64,000 nucleotides of DNA from JACVRN01 sp036389255 (lineage in GTDB: Bacteria > Acidobacteriota > Blastocatellia > Pyrinomonadales > Pyrinomonadaceae). The stretch lies in contig DASVQI010000012.1 in the NCBI GenBank assembly GCA_036389255.1, positions 1 to 64,000 on the forward strand, written 5' to 3'. A program made the translations under genes and the position numbers. This document shows, piece after piece, positions 9,619 to 17,749 of this stretch. Numbering within the stretch: the stretch's first letter is position 1; the number at the start of each line of letters is the position of its first letter. Under the pieces are notes generated by a model. The model did not search any database. It saw only the letters and a program-made list of their open reading frames with translations, and was not told the origin of the DNA.

Positions 9619-9679
9619 AGTTTTCAGTTTTCAGCAAAGACACGCCTTGGTTTTAACTGAGAACTAAAGACCGAAAACT
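9619..9679. repeat. intergenic inverted repeat built from AGTTTTC words
   Basis: The left arm at 9619-9634 is AGTTTTCAGTTTTCAG, two and a quarter copies of a heptamer. The right arm at 9657-9679 pairs with it imperfectly. Directly after it, at 9688-9705, the word ACTTGTC is tandemly repeated. The element fills most of the space between the TPR gene and the small membrane gene. It may act as a terminator or simply be a dispersed repeat; similar words recur at 22165 and 47727. Confidence 0.6.
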
Positions 9680-9727
9680 CGCTCCCCACTTGTCACTTGT
9701 CACTTCTTTATTTACTATTTACCAAGT

Positions 9728-10138
9728 ATGTCTGCGAGAATAACGGTCATCTTCTACATTGTCCTGTGCCTGGAGGTCGGCATCGTGCTGACGTTCCTGC
9801 CGTGGATTCACGTCCTGCCGTTTCTGCCTTCGTTCGGGCTGGGCGATTGGGGTGACAATTTTTTCCTGCTTTACGCTTCGCAGAAGATGGGCTTGCAGGG
9901 CTTGAGGCCGATGATTGCTTCGGGCTGGGTGCGCGGCGCGGTGAGCGGCCTCGGAGTCCTGAATCTGGTCATAGCCTTCTGGGAGATGACCCATTTCAAG
10001 CAGACCGTCCGCGCGCTCCAGACGGGAACAAACGTTATCCCTCGAACCGAAAAGGATGACGCTCAACCTACAACAGCCGATTCTCTACCTGATAACGGGC
10101 GGCGAGACGACTCGCCAGACCGTGCCGGACAGCCCTGA
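9728..10138 (+). CDS. small two-helix membrane protein of unknown function
   Basis: This 136-residue protein has a clear hydrophobic segment at about residues 5-33 (ITVIFYIVLCLEVGIVLTFL) and a second at about 70-90 (AVSGLGVLNLVIAFWEM), with a polar tail of about 45 residues. The phrase PWIHVLPFLPSFGLGDWGDN between them looks like a structured loop. I do not recognise a named family. The last 83 bases overlap the start of thiE in another frame, which suggests translational coupling or a shorter real C terminus. Charged, low-complexity sequence in the overlap (DDAQPTTADSLPDNGRRDD) fits a non-essential tail. Confidence 0.7.
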   Translation: MSARITVIFYIVLCLEVGIVLTFLPWIHVLPFLPSFGLGDWGDNFFLLYASQKMGLQGLRPMIASGWVRGAVSGLGVLNLVIAFWEMTHFKQTVRALQTGTNVIPRTEKDDAQPTTADSLPDNGRRDDSPDRAGQP

Positions 10139-10712
10139 GTTCAAACGCCTCCTTGAGCTAATCCGCGCCGCCGCCATAGCAGGCATAGACTTCGTACAGC
10201 TACGCGAAAAGAGTCTTCCGGCGCGAGTCCTGTTCGAGTTAGCAAGGCGGGCCGCCGCAATCACCGGCCCTAGCCGCACGCGCCTCCTCGTCAACGACCG
10301 CGCAGACATTGCGCTCTCGGCCGCCTGTGACGGAGTTCATCTAACCACTCGCTCCCTTAAAGCCGACACAATCAGAGCAGCCTTCGGCCCGGACTTTCTC
10401 ACAGGAGTCTCCGCGCACTCTCTGGACGAAGCACGCGAGGCGCGTGATGCTGGCGCGGACTTCGCCGTCTTCGGCCCCGTCTTCGACACGCCTTCGAAGC
10501 GAGCCTACGGCCCCGCGCTCGGCCTTCAACAACTGGAAGCCGCCTCAAGCGAGCTTTCGTCCTTCCCCCTCATAGCCATCGGCGGCATCACGCTCGAAAA
10601 CGCGCCGCAAGCTCTACGGGCGGGCGCGAGCGGCGTCGCTGCCATACGGCTATTCAGTGACGCGAATAATCTGGAAGAGATAGCGAGGAAGATAAAAGAA
10701 GGGCAAAAATGA
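10056..10712 (+). CDS. thiE: thiamine-phosphate synthase
   Basis: This 218-residue TIM-barrel enzyme couples HMP pyrophosphate with thiazole phosphate to make thiamine phosphate. Family signatures seen are FVQLREKSLPARVLFELA near the N terminus, LLVNDRADIAL, DGVHLTTRSL, the diphosphate loop VFGPVFDTPSK, and IAIGGITLENAP near the C terminus. Length is normal for ThiE. The start ATG at 10056 lies inside the 3' part of the preceding membrane-protein gene, an 83-bp overlap; the N-terminal residues up to ILYLIT are the expected first strand, so the overlap looks real. thiD is 2 kb downstream, separated by the opposite-strand ctpA. No TPP riboswitch was recognised upstream. Confidence 0.92.
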   Translation: MTLNLQQPILYLITGGETTRQTVPDSPEFKRLLELIRAAAIAGIDFVQLREKSLPARVLFELARRAAAITGPSRTRLLVNDRADIALSAACDGVHLTTRSLKADTIRAAFGPDFLTGVSAHSLDEAREARDAGADFAVFGPVFDTPSKRAYGPALGLQQLEAASSELSSFPLIAIGGITLENAPQALRAGASGVAAIRLFSDANNLEEIARKIKEGQK

Positions 10713-10746
10713 GAAGAGAGAGAAGATGCTCTCTTCTCTCTCTTCT
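10712..10746. terminator. hairpin between convergent thiE and ctpA
   Basis: A 14-bp perfect stem (arms 10712-10725 and 10733-10746, AGAAGAGAGAGAAG and its complement) with a 7-base loop starts directly at the thiE stop. T-rich sequence follows on the plus strand (ACTTTTACCTTTTTAC). It sits between convergent genes and can serve both. The purine/pyrimidine words resemble those of the element at 26756. Confidence 0.7.
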
Positions 10747-10770
10747 ACTTTTACCTTTTTACTTTTGCCT

Positions 10771-12501
10771 TTATTCGGACGGGATGGGTACGCGCTGAGC
10801 CATCTGTGCAAGCTCTTTGGCGCGCGGCAGAAGGTCTATGGCCTTTATTATCTGCGGGTCGTCGTGATTGAAGACCTGAAACGCGGTCGTAGTGCCGTAA
10901 GCAGCCGTCGCAAGCTCGTAACGTAACTGGCGCTCAATAAAAGCCCGCTCTTTGTCTAGCTGCGCGGGGCTTATCTTGTAATCCGTCTTAGTCGCCACGA
11001 AATCCTTGAAGGCTTTGAAGAGCGCGTCCGTGACGGTGAAGTCCGTCGTCTTAAGGTCGGAGCGATAATCTATGCCGCGTTGCAGCTTGTACTGCTCAAA
11101 GCCCGCGACGCGCCCGCGAGACACCTCAAGAGCGAATGCAAATGTCGGGTCAACCAGTCGCTGCTGCACGCCGGAAATCAGGCGCGGCTTGACCGTCTCG
11201 TCCGGCATGATGCCGCCGCCGCCATAAACGGCGCGACCCGTATCGGTGCGGCTTTCCGGGCCTGTAGGCTGCTGCTGCTGCGGCGTACGATTCTCTGTAC
11301 GATACGAGCCGCCGTTCGTGTAGTAATCGTAGAAGCTTGAGTTCGAATAATCGCGCTGAATCAGTCGGCCCGAAGGCGTGTAGTACTTGGCAATCGTCAG
11401 CATCAGCGCCGAGCCGTAATCAACCGGGAAGGGAATCTGCACCAATCCCTTGCCGAAGGTGTTCTCGCCGACGATGATGGCGCGGTCGTGGTCTTGCATC
11501 GCGCCCGCCACGATTTCCGAGGCGGAAGCCGTGCCGCGATTGACCAGCACTACGAGCGGGCTTTTATCCGGCGCTTCGTTGTCCGCGACGTAGGTTTCAG
11601 AGCTTCCGCGCACGCGCCCCTTCTGCGTGACTATAAGCTGGCCGCGTCGAAGGAAGATGTTGGCAACCTTGACCGCCTGATTCAGCAGGCCGCCGCCGTT
11701 GCCGCGCAAATCCAGTATGAGCATCTGCATGCCCTGCTCGTGAAGCTTATCGAGCGCGACTCGAAACTCGTCTGCGGTCGTCGTGTTGAAGCCGCCCGTC
11801 ATGGCTACATAGCCTACGCCCGGACGAATCATGTAGGCTTCCGGTATGGAAGGCTGCGGAACGGCGTCGCGCGTAATCTCTACAGTCTCCGTACGACCGT
11901 CCAGATGCTCGACCGTAACTTTGGCCACTGTCCCACGGGGGCCGCGCAGGTTCTCTCTCACCTGCCCGTAAGGCTTGCCCACCATAGACTGGCCGTTGAT
12001 GGCCGTGATTTTGTCGCCGTAGCGAAGCCCCGCTCTATAGGCGGGAGAATTTTCGAAGGTCGCGCGGATGTAGGTGTTGACGGTGTCGGCCGTGCGCAGG
12101 TCGCCAATGGTAGCGCCTATGCCGAAGTACTCGGAGCGCTGGTCTGTGCGAAACTCGTCGAACTCAGCCCGGTCGAAGTAGTTCGAGTGCGGGTCAAGCG
12201 TGCGAAGCATCCCTGTAATCGAGGACTTGAAGACGGAGTTGTAATCCAGCTTGTTGCCGTCAACGTAGTTGTCCTGAATCACGGTCAGAGCTTCGGCCAA
12301 GTCGTTCTCTATATCCTCGCTGGTGACGGGGCCTGAGCCGCGCTCGCCGCGCCCTGTGCTTTTATCCGAAGACGACCTTTCGGCCGGAGCGCCCTGCGCG
12401 ACCTCCTTGGCAGGCTTGCCCTGTTGCGCATGAATGAAGACGGGGAGTGCTATGGCCAGAATCAGGATGGCGCTCAGCGCAAATTGAAATCTGTTCCTCA
12501 C
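10771..12501 (-). CDS. ctpA: carboxyl-terminal processing protease (S41, CtpA type)
   Basis: The frame is open further upstream, but the start is set at the GTG at 12501 because it follows AAGGAG with ten bases spacing and gives a clean signal peptide (RNRFQFALSAILILAIALPVF). The 576-residue product has a PDZ domain (YFGIGATIGDL to RGTVAKVTVEHL) and the S41 core. The Ser-Lys dyad is visible: Ser326 in GTASASE and Lys351 in TFGKGLVQ, 25 residues apart as in E. coli Tsp. It should act in the periplasm, cutting protein C termini. A low-complexity Arg/Gln/Pro stretch (ENRTPQQQQPTGPESRT) interrupts the core downstream of the dyad. It is convergent with thiE and divergent from thiD. Confidence 0.92.
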   Translation of the reverse strand: MRNRFQFALSAILILAIALPVFIHAQQGKPAKEVAQGAPAERSSSDKSTGRGERGSGPVTSEDIENDLAEALTVIQDNYVDGNKLDYNSVFKSSITGMLRTLDPHSNYFDRAEFDEFRTDQRSEYFGIGATIGDLRTADTVNTYIRATFENSPAYRAGLRYGDKITAINGQSMVGKPYGQVRENLRGPRGTVAKVTVEHLDGRTETVEITRDAVPQPSIPEAYMIRPGVGYVAMTGGFNTTTADEFRVALDKLHEQGMQMLILDLRGNGGGLLNQAVKVANIFLRRGQLIVTQKGRVRGSSETYVADNEAPDKSPLVVLVNRGTASASEIVAGAMQDHDRAIIVGENTFGKGLVQIPFPVDYGSALMLTIAKYYTPSGRLIQRDYSNSSFYDYYTNGGSYRTENRTPQQQQPTGPESRTDTGRAVYGGGGIMPDETVKPRLISGVQQRLVDPTFAFALEVSRGRVAGFEQYKLQRGIDYRSDLKTTDFTVTDALFKAFKDFVATKTDYKISPAQLDKERAFIERQLRYELATAAYGTTTAFQVFNHDDPQIIKAIDLLPRAKELAQMAQRVPIPSE

Positions 12502-12694
12502 GCTTGAAAATCTCCTTAAAAACCTTCGCGGCCTTGTCGGATTTGGAAGGATGCCCAAAAAATTGCAGACCGAAAAAATTGTCTTGACTCGCAGTATAAC
12601 ACGGGAGTTACGGGCCGGAAGACCGGGCCCCGGCTTGTAGTACGAAAAGAACGGCTCGTCGGTTGCTATCCTTCTGTGCGAAAATTCCTGAGCT

Positions 12695-13507
12695 ATGAGT
12701 AATCCTGAAGCCAATCGGTTGCCCGTCGCTTTGTCCATAGCGGGTTTTGACCCTTCGGGCGGGGCCGGACTGGTCGCTGACATCAAGACCTTTACGGCCT
12801 TCGGCTGTTTTGCCACGGCCGCCGTCACCAGCCTGACTTTCCAGAACACGGTCGGCGTCTTCGGCGCGGTCAATCAAAGCGCCGAGACTGTGCGCGCACA
12901 GGTACTGCCCGTAGTGGAAGACTTCCATGTTAATTGCGCCAAGACGGGCATGCTGCCGAGCCGTGAAGTCATAGAAGAGGTCGCGCGTCTCTTTCGAGAA
13001 GCGCCCCTGCCAGCGCCCGTGGTTGACCCGGTCGTGCGCTCCACCTCCGGCTACGACCTGATTGACGACGACGCCCTGCGCTCGCTCGTAGAGCAGCTTC
13101 TGCCGCTCGCGCGCGTCGTGACGCCGAACATCCCCGAAGCCGAACGCATCACCGGACTGAGAATCAGAGATGAGGAAGGGATGCGCGAAGCCGCCCGGCT
13201 CATGCGCCAGATGGGCGCACGCTCCGTCTTGGTCAAAGGCGGCCATCTAGAAGGCGACGCGCTGGATTTATTGGACGACGGCGGGCGAGTTCAAATCTTT
13301 CGCGCCGAACGAATCGAAACCACTTCGACGCACGGCACGGGCTGCACGCTGGCAGCCGCCATTACGGCTGGATTGGGCCACGGCCGCAGCCTTGAATCAT
13401 CGGTCGCCGCAGCCAAGCGCTTCGTCACAAACGCCATCCGTCATGCCCCCGGACTCGGTCACGGCCACGGCCCAATAAATAATGGGGAAGTCCGCAGTGC
13501 GGAATGA
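12695..13507 (+). CDS. thiD: hydroxymethylpyrimidine/phosphomethylpyrimidine kinase
   Basis: This 270-residue ribokinase-fold enzyme begins ALSIAGFDPSGGAGLVADIK, the ThiD signature, and ends with the anion-hole motif THGTGCTLAAAI containing the catalytic Cys region and Gly-rich loop. VKGGHLEGDALDLL is also typical. It phosphorylates HMP and HMP phosphate for thiamine synthesis, feeding ThiE encoded 2 kb upstream. The gene is divergent from ctpA with a 193-bp gap. The plus strand of this gap contains TATAAC at 12595 but no good -35, so no promoter is called. Confidence 0.93.
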   Translation: MSNPEANRLPVALSIAGFDPSGGAGLVADIKTFTAFGCFATAAVTSLTFQNTVGVFGAVNQSAETVRAQVLPVVEDFHVNCAKTGMLPSREVIEEVARLFREAPLPAPVVDPVVRSTSGYDLIDDDALRSLVEQLLPLARVVTPNIPEAERITGLRIRDEEGMREAARLMRQMGARSVLVKGGHLEGDALDLLDDGGRVQIFRAERIETTSTHGTGCTLAAAITAGLGHGRSLESSVAAAKRFVTNAIRHAPGLGHGHGPINNGEVRSAE

Positions 13508-13522
13508 TGAACGGAAAAAGAA

Positions 13523-13571
13523 TTGACTCATCGGCTCATTGAATCAATGATTCAATGAACCGGTGAGTCAA
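13523..13571. repeat. 23-bp-armed hairpin between convergent thiD and cyclophilin gene
   Basis: Arms at 13523-13545 and 13549-13571 pair with only two mismatches, both G-T in the transcript, around a three-base AAT loop. The arm word (TTGACTCACCGG, then TTCATTGAATC) recurs in altered form at 43967. It lies between two convergent genes and is followed by a short T-run on the plus strand, so it may terminate both. An alternative is a dispersed repeat with no function. Confidence 0.7.
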
Positions 13572-13584
13572 GCTCTTTAGCTCG

Positions 13585-14070
13585 TCATTGCTCTATCGTT
13601 ACCTTCTCCATAGTGACAGGCTGCGTGGGCTTGTCGTTTGCGCCTACCTGTGTGGTGGCGATGGCGTCCACTACGTCCTGTCCTTCGGTGACGCGGCCAA
13701 AGATGGTGTAGTTCGGCGGGAGCGGATTGTCCTGATGCATGATGAAGAACTGCGAGCCGTTGGTGTTCGGGCCGCGATTCGCCATAGCCACCGTGCCGCG
13801 CTTGTAGCCGCCACGATAAAGCTCCGACTTGGAATTAATCTCGTCGTTGAACGTCCCGCCCCATGCGGATTCGCCGCCGTAACCCATTCCGAGCGGGTCG
13901 CCTCCCTGAATCATGAAGCCCTTGATGACGCGGTGAAAGATGACGCCGTCGTAGTAGCCGCGCTCTGCCAGCAGGCGAAAGTTCTCCGTAGTCTTGGGCG
14001 CTTCCTCTTCCAAAAGCTCGAACTTAATCGTCCCCTTGTTTGTCTGTAATACTGCCGTCCGATTTGCCAT
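13585..14070 (-). CDS. cyclophilin-type peptidyl-prolyl isomerase
   Basis: This 161-residue single-domain cyclophilin catalyses cis-trans isomerisation at proline. The catalytic region FHRVIKGFMIQGGDP (Arg and Phe of the active site) and the substrate groove GSQFFIMHQDNP are intact. No signal peptide is present, so it is cytoplasmic. It follows the HAD phosphatase gene with a nine-base gap on the same strand and is probably co-transcribed. Confidence 0.94.
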   Translation of the reverse strand: MANRTAVLQTNKGTIKFELLEEEAPKTTENFRLLAERGYYDGVIFHRVIKGFMIQGGDPLGMGYGGESAWGGTFNDEINSKSELYRGGYKRGTVAMANRGPNTNGSQFFIMHQDNPLPPNYTIFGRVTEGQDVVDAIATTQVGANDKPTQPVTMEKVTIEQ

Positions 14071-14079
14071 ATGCTCTCC

Positions 14080-14946
14080 TTAAGCGTTGATGATGAATTT
14101 TTCTATGGCCTGAGCCACGCCGTCTTCGTCGTTGGTGGCCGTGACGTGAAGGCCCGCTTTCTCGCTGAGCAGGCGAGCGTCCGCGTTGCGCATCAGGACG
14201 CCCGTGCCCGCATATTCCAGCATCTCAAGGTCGTTGAAATTGTCGCCTACGGCCATGACCTCCGAGCGCTCTATGCCCGCTTCGGCTGCTGCTGCGGCCA
14301 CGCCCGTTCCCTTTGAAGCTTCGGCGTTGAGCACGTCAATGAGTGCAAAGTCAGTCTTGGTGTAAAGGGTTGCGAATACTTTGACGCTTCCTCCAAGCTC
14401 GCACTTTAAGGCTTCGCCCAGAGCCTCCATGGCCGCGCAGGTGCCCGAGTAGGTGATGTGTACGGGCGCGTGGTCTAGATAATCTTCCAGAGACTCTACC
14501 TTGCGCACGCTCTCTTCCGCCTCGTCGCCGTGAATGCGGCGCGACCACTCTATGTAACGACGAAACGCGTCATTGTCGTCGTTGATGTGGTCGTAGACCA
14601 GAACGCCAGCGCCGTGCGGGTCGTCGGAAATCATCGCGTCCAGATTCCGCTCGCGCCCTATGCGCAGAACTTCCCGCGCCTCTCTCAGGGGCAGAAGCGT
14701 GACCGACACGGTTTCGAGCGTGCGCGCGTGCTTGGTGAGCGCGCCGTTGTGCGAGATGACGGGCGCGTCCAGACCCAGAGAAAGGGCCAGAGGCCGCGCA
14801 TCACGAAAGCGCCGCCCCGTCACAAAGGCCACGCGCACGCCAATAGAGCGCGCCTCTTCAATCGCACGGCGGTTGCGTTCAGACACTTCGCCGCGAGAGT
14901 TCAGAAGCGTCCCGTCCAAATCCAGAGCAAGTAAACGTATAGGCAT
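14080..14946 (-). CDS. Cof-type HAD-superfamily hydrolase
   Basis: The start is placed at the ATG at 14946, since MPIRLLALDLDGTLL is the canonical N terminus; the frame continues upstream into a repeat and is not coding-like there. The 288-residue product has the nucleophile motif LDLDGTLLNS, motif II FVTGRR, and the motif IV loop AVGDNFNDLEMLEYAG. The large C2-type cap between them places it among Cof/YbiV sugar-phosphate phosphatases. Substrate is unknown. The cyclophilin gene follows nine bases downstream. Confidence 0.9.
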   Translation of the reverse strand: MPIRLLALDLDGTLLNSRGEVSERNRRAIEEARSIGVRVAFVTGRRFRDARPLALSLGLDAPVISHNGALTKHARTLETVSVTLLPLREAREVLRIGRERNLDAMISDDPHGAGVLVYDHINDDNDAFRRYIEWSRRIHGDEAEESVRKVESLEDYLDHAPVHITYSGTCAAMEALGEALKCELGGSVKVFATLYTKTDFALIDVLNAEASKGTGVAAAAAEAGIERSEVMAVGDNFNDLEMLEYAGTGVLMRNADARLLSEKAGLHVTATNDEDGVAQAIEKFIINA

Positions 14947-14990
14947 TCGAGAACGAAAGGGTACATGAAGAGAGAGGCAAAAGTGAAGGC

Positions 14991-15081
14991 AGGTGCCGGG
15001 TATCAGGTGCCGGGTGACGGGGAAAAGGAAATCCATCTCTCTTTTATTTACCGGCACCCGGCACCTGTCACCTGACACCCG
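14991..15081. repeat. intergenic inverted repeat with GGTGCCGGGT words
   Basis: The left arm (14991-15018) contains AGGTGCCGGGT twice, separated by ATC. The right arm (15051-15081) is largely the reverse complement; CAGGTGCCGGGTG is shared by both arms. A related segment, CCGGCACCTGACACCCG, occurs at 55531. The element fills the space between divergent HAD phosphatase and threonine synthase genes, so it is not simply a terminator. Confidence 0.65.
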
Positions 15082-15228
15082 CTTTCTTTCAGGGTGCAGC
15101 ATATTTGCTACAGGTGACGGAAATTTCGTGCGAGCGTTATTATGAAAGAGCAGCTTTCAGGCGGGCGACTTGGCGTAATCCGGAGCCCGCTTTCATTACG
15201 TATCTTAATTGTTGAAGGGAATCTCTGA

Positions 15229-16398
15229 ATGAACGTTTCGCATCTGGAATGCGCGGCTTGTCACGAAACTTACGAGGCACGTCGCTTGCTGAATCTGTGC
15301 GAGCGCTGCGGAAAGCCCCTGCTGGTTCGTTATCATCTGGAGCGCGCCGCGCAAACTTTGACAAAGGAATCTTTGAGGAATCGCGTGGCCAGCCTCTGGC
15401 GCTACCGAGAGGTGCTGCCGGTGGAGCGCGACGAGAACATCGTCACGCTGGGCGAAGGCTGGACGCCGCTCCTTCCCGCGCCGCGTCTGGCCGAGCGCAC
15501 GGGGTTGCGCGAGCTTTACATAAAGGACGAGTCGCAAAACCCCACGCAGAGCTTCAAGGCGCGGGGGATGACTGCCGCCGTCTCGATGGCGCTCGAATTG
15601 GGAGCGCGCAAGCTGGCCGTGCCGTCGGCAGGCAACGCTGCCGGAGCGCTCGCGGCCTACGCAGCGCGAGCGGGGCTGGAAGCGCACATCTTCATGCCGC
15701 GCGACACGCCGCGCGCAAACGTCGTCGAATGCCGCGAGACGGGCGCGAACGTAACGCTTCTTGACGGGCTCATCACGGACTGCGGCAAAGCCGTCGCCGA
15801 GAGGCGTGAGAGCGAGGGCTGGTTCGACGTTTCCACTCTCAAGGAGCCTTACAGGGTCGAGGGCAAGAAGACCCTCGGGTATGAACTGGCTGAGCAGCTT
15901 GCTTGGACTCTGCCGGATGTCATCATCTACCCGACGGGCGGAGGCACGGGGCTCATAGGCATGTGGAAGGCTTTCGATGAGATGGAAGCCCTAGGCTGGA
16001 TAGGCGAGAAGCGGCCCCGCATGGTATCCGTGCAGGCCGAAGGGTGCGCGCCTATCGTCCGCGCCTTCGAGGAAGGGAAGCGGTTCGCGGACGAGTTTCC
16101 GGATGCTGAGACGGTGGCTTCGGGCCTGCGGGTTCCGCGCGCCATAGGCGACTTTCTTATTCTGGACGCGCTGCGGGCATCCGGGGGCGCGGCAGTCGCC
16201 GTCAAAGACGAAGAGCTGATTGCCGCCACGCGCGAGATAGGAGCGAGCGAAGGACTCTTCGTCGCGCCGGAAGGCGGTGCCTGCCTGCCCGCGCTGAGAA
16301 AATTGATGGCGAGCGGGGACATCGCGCCTCATGAGCGCGTGGTGCTCTTCAACACGGGCGCTGGCGTCAAGTACATAGAGAGTTTCGACGGTTCTTAA
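15229..16398 (+). CDS. thrC: threonine synthase
   Basis: This 389-residue fold-type II PLP enzyme converts O-phosphohomoserine to threonine. A small N-terminal zinc-ribbon-like segment has Cys8, Cys11, Cys24 and Cys27, which is typical of the archaeal and plant-like threonine synthases. Lys110 in QSFKARG is the Schiff-base lysine; GNAAGALAAYAAR and PTGGGTGLIG are the substrate and phosphate loops. Length is normal. The start ATG at 15229 is preceded by AAGGG. No other threonine genes lie nearby. Cystathionine-gamma-lyase-like or threonine dehydratase activity is less likely given the Cys ribbon. Confidence 0.9.
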   Translation: MNVSHLECAACHETYEARRLLNLCERCGKPLLVRYHLERAAQTLTKESLRNRVASLWRYREVLPVERDENIVTLGEGWTPLLPAPRLAERTGLRELYIKDESQNPTQSFKARGMTAAVSMALELGARKLAVPSAGNAAGALAAYAARAGLEAHIFMPRDTPRANVVECRETGANVTLLDGLITDCGKAVAERRESEGWFDVSTLKEPYRVEGKKTLGYELAEQLAWTLPDVIIYPTGGGTGLIGMWKAFDEMEALGWIGEKRPRMVSVQAEGCAPIVRAFEEGKRFADEFPDAETVASGLRVPRAIGDFLILDALRASGGAAVAVKDEELIAATREIGASEGLFVAPEGGACLPALRKLMASGDIAPHERVVLFNTGAGVKYIESFDGS

Positions 16399-16435
16399 TC
16401 AGGAGTTCTACAGGAGTTCGGAGGAAGCTTTACAC

Positions 16436-17731
16436 ATGATAGTTCGCAAGAGCCTGTTGCTGGTTCTGCTGCTCGTCTTCGGAGCGGCGCAGGCGCAGCA
16501 ATCCCCACAGGCCATCAAAGGCGGGATGAACGATACGGAGCGCGCACGCTTTGACGGCCTTCGCAAGAGCGGCTTCGACGCTCTGTACAATCTGGACTAC
16601 GAGACGGCGCAGAGCGCGTTCAAAGAGATAGAGCGGCTTTTCCCTGACCATCCGGCTGGCCCGCAATTTCAGGCCGCGCTGCTCTGGGCGCGGGTGCTCA
16701 ACGAATCGCGCCGCTTGCAGTCATCGCTCTACGGCTCGGACGAGTTCTACGAAGGCAGCGAAGACAAGGTGGATGCGCGCATAGTGGACGAGTTCAGGGA
16801 TTACACGCGGCGGGCGCGGCTGCTGGCCGAAGCTCGCCTGAAGCGCGACCCGAAAGACGTGGAAGCGCTCTACTTTCTGGGCTCGACCGAAGGGCTCAAA
16901 GCGGCGTTTGCCGCAGGCATCCAGAGAAGCTTCATGTCCGCGCTGCGCGACGGCCAGCGCAGCGTTGAGCGTCATCGTGACGTGGTGAAGCTAGACCCTT
17001 CGTTTCTCGACGCGGAGTTGACTATAGGGCTTTACGATTACGTGGTGGGGAGCCTGCCGCTCCCGGTCAAGCTGGTGGCGAGCCTGACGGGCGCTCGCGG
17101 CTCTCGCAAGCGCGGGCTTGAGACGCTGGCGCGCGTGGCTAATGAAGGGCGATGGGCGCGCGACGATGCGCGGGCGCTTCTGATTGTGCTCTACAAACGG
17201 GAGAGGCGATATCCGGACGCGCTCAAGCTGGCGCGCGAGCTTGGAGAAAAATATCAGCGCAACTACCTGTTCAAGCTTGAGGCGGCCGACGCGCTCTCTT
17301 CGCAGGCTGCCATGGAGCGAGCGGCCGGAAAATCCACAGAGGCCGCAAACCTTGAGCAAGAGGCGTTCTCAATCTTCGACTCGATTCTGCGCGAAAAGCC
17401 TCAGCGTGGGAGCGCTCTTAGCCGCGCTCAAGACCAGATACATTTCCAGTACGGCGAAACGCTCATGTACTCGGGGCAGTACGACAGGGCCGCGAAAGAG
17501 TTTATGGCGGCTGCGACTACGGCGGGCGCGGAAGCGGGGATTGTCACGCAGTCTTATCTTCGCGCCGCGCAGAATTTTGATTTGGCCGGAAGAAGAAACG
17601 AGGCGCTCGCGCAGTATCGCATCGTCATCAACCGGCCGGACATATACGACTCGCAGGAAGAGGCCCGGCGCGGCCTTCGTGAGCCATATAAATTGAGGCA
17701 GGAAACAAAGGCCGCAACAAGGGAAGAATAG
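16436..17731 (+). CDS. secreted TPR-like protein
   Basis: This 431-residue protein has a clean signal peptide (KSLLLVLLLVFGAAQAQ, cut near residue 21). The mature part is helical, with TPR-like phrases such as GFDALYNLDYETAQSAFKEI, RDPKDVEALYFLGSTEG and YSGQYDRAAKEFMAAA. It is probably periplasmic. Function is unknown. It lies 37 bp after thrC with GGAGG just upstream of the ATG, and 18 bp before the next gene, so the three may form one operon. Confidence 0.85.
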   Translation: MIVRKSLLLVLLLVFGAAQAQQSPQAIKGGMNDTERARFDGLRKSGFDALYNLDYETAQSAFKEIERLFPDHPAGPQFQAALLWARVLNESRRLQSSLYGSDEFYEGSEDKVDARIVDEFRDYTRRARLLAEARLKRDPKDVEALYFLGSTEGLKAAFAAGIQRSFMSALRDGQRSVERHRDVVKLDPSFLDAELTIGLYDYVVGSLPLPVKLVASLTGARGSRKRGLETLARVANEGRWARDDARALLIVLYKRERRYPDALKLARELGEKYQRNYLFKLEAADALSSQAAMERAAGKSTEAANLEQEAFSIFDSILREKPQRGSALSRAQDQIHFQYGETLMYSGQYDRAAKEFMAAATTAGAEAGIVTQSYLRAAQNFDLAGRRNEALAQYRIVINRPDIYDSQEEARRGLREPYKLRQETKAATREE

Positions 17732-17749
17732 GCCGCGAGGTCAAACAAG

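Noticed and set aside
9615..10055. TPP riboswitch upstream of thiE
   Set aside because: The conserved CTGAGA and ACCTGATCTGG cores were not found; CTGAGAACT at 9657 belongs to an inverted repeat.
11488..12336. 282-codon open frame on the plus strand
   Set aside because: Antisense to ctpA; no ribosome site or recognisable motif.
12541..12694. Promoter for thiD at TATAAC 12595
   Set aside because: No acceptable -35 hexamer at 16-18 bp; left uncalled.
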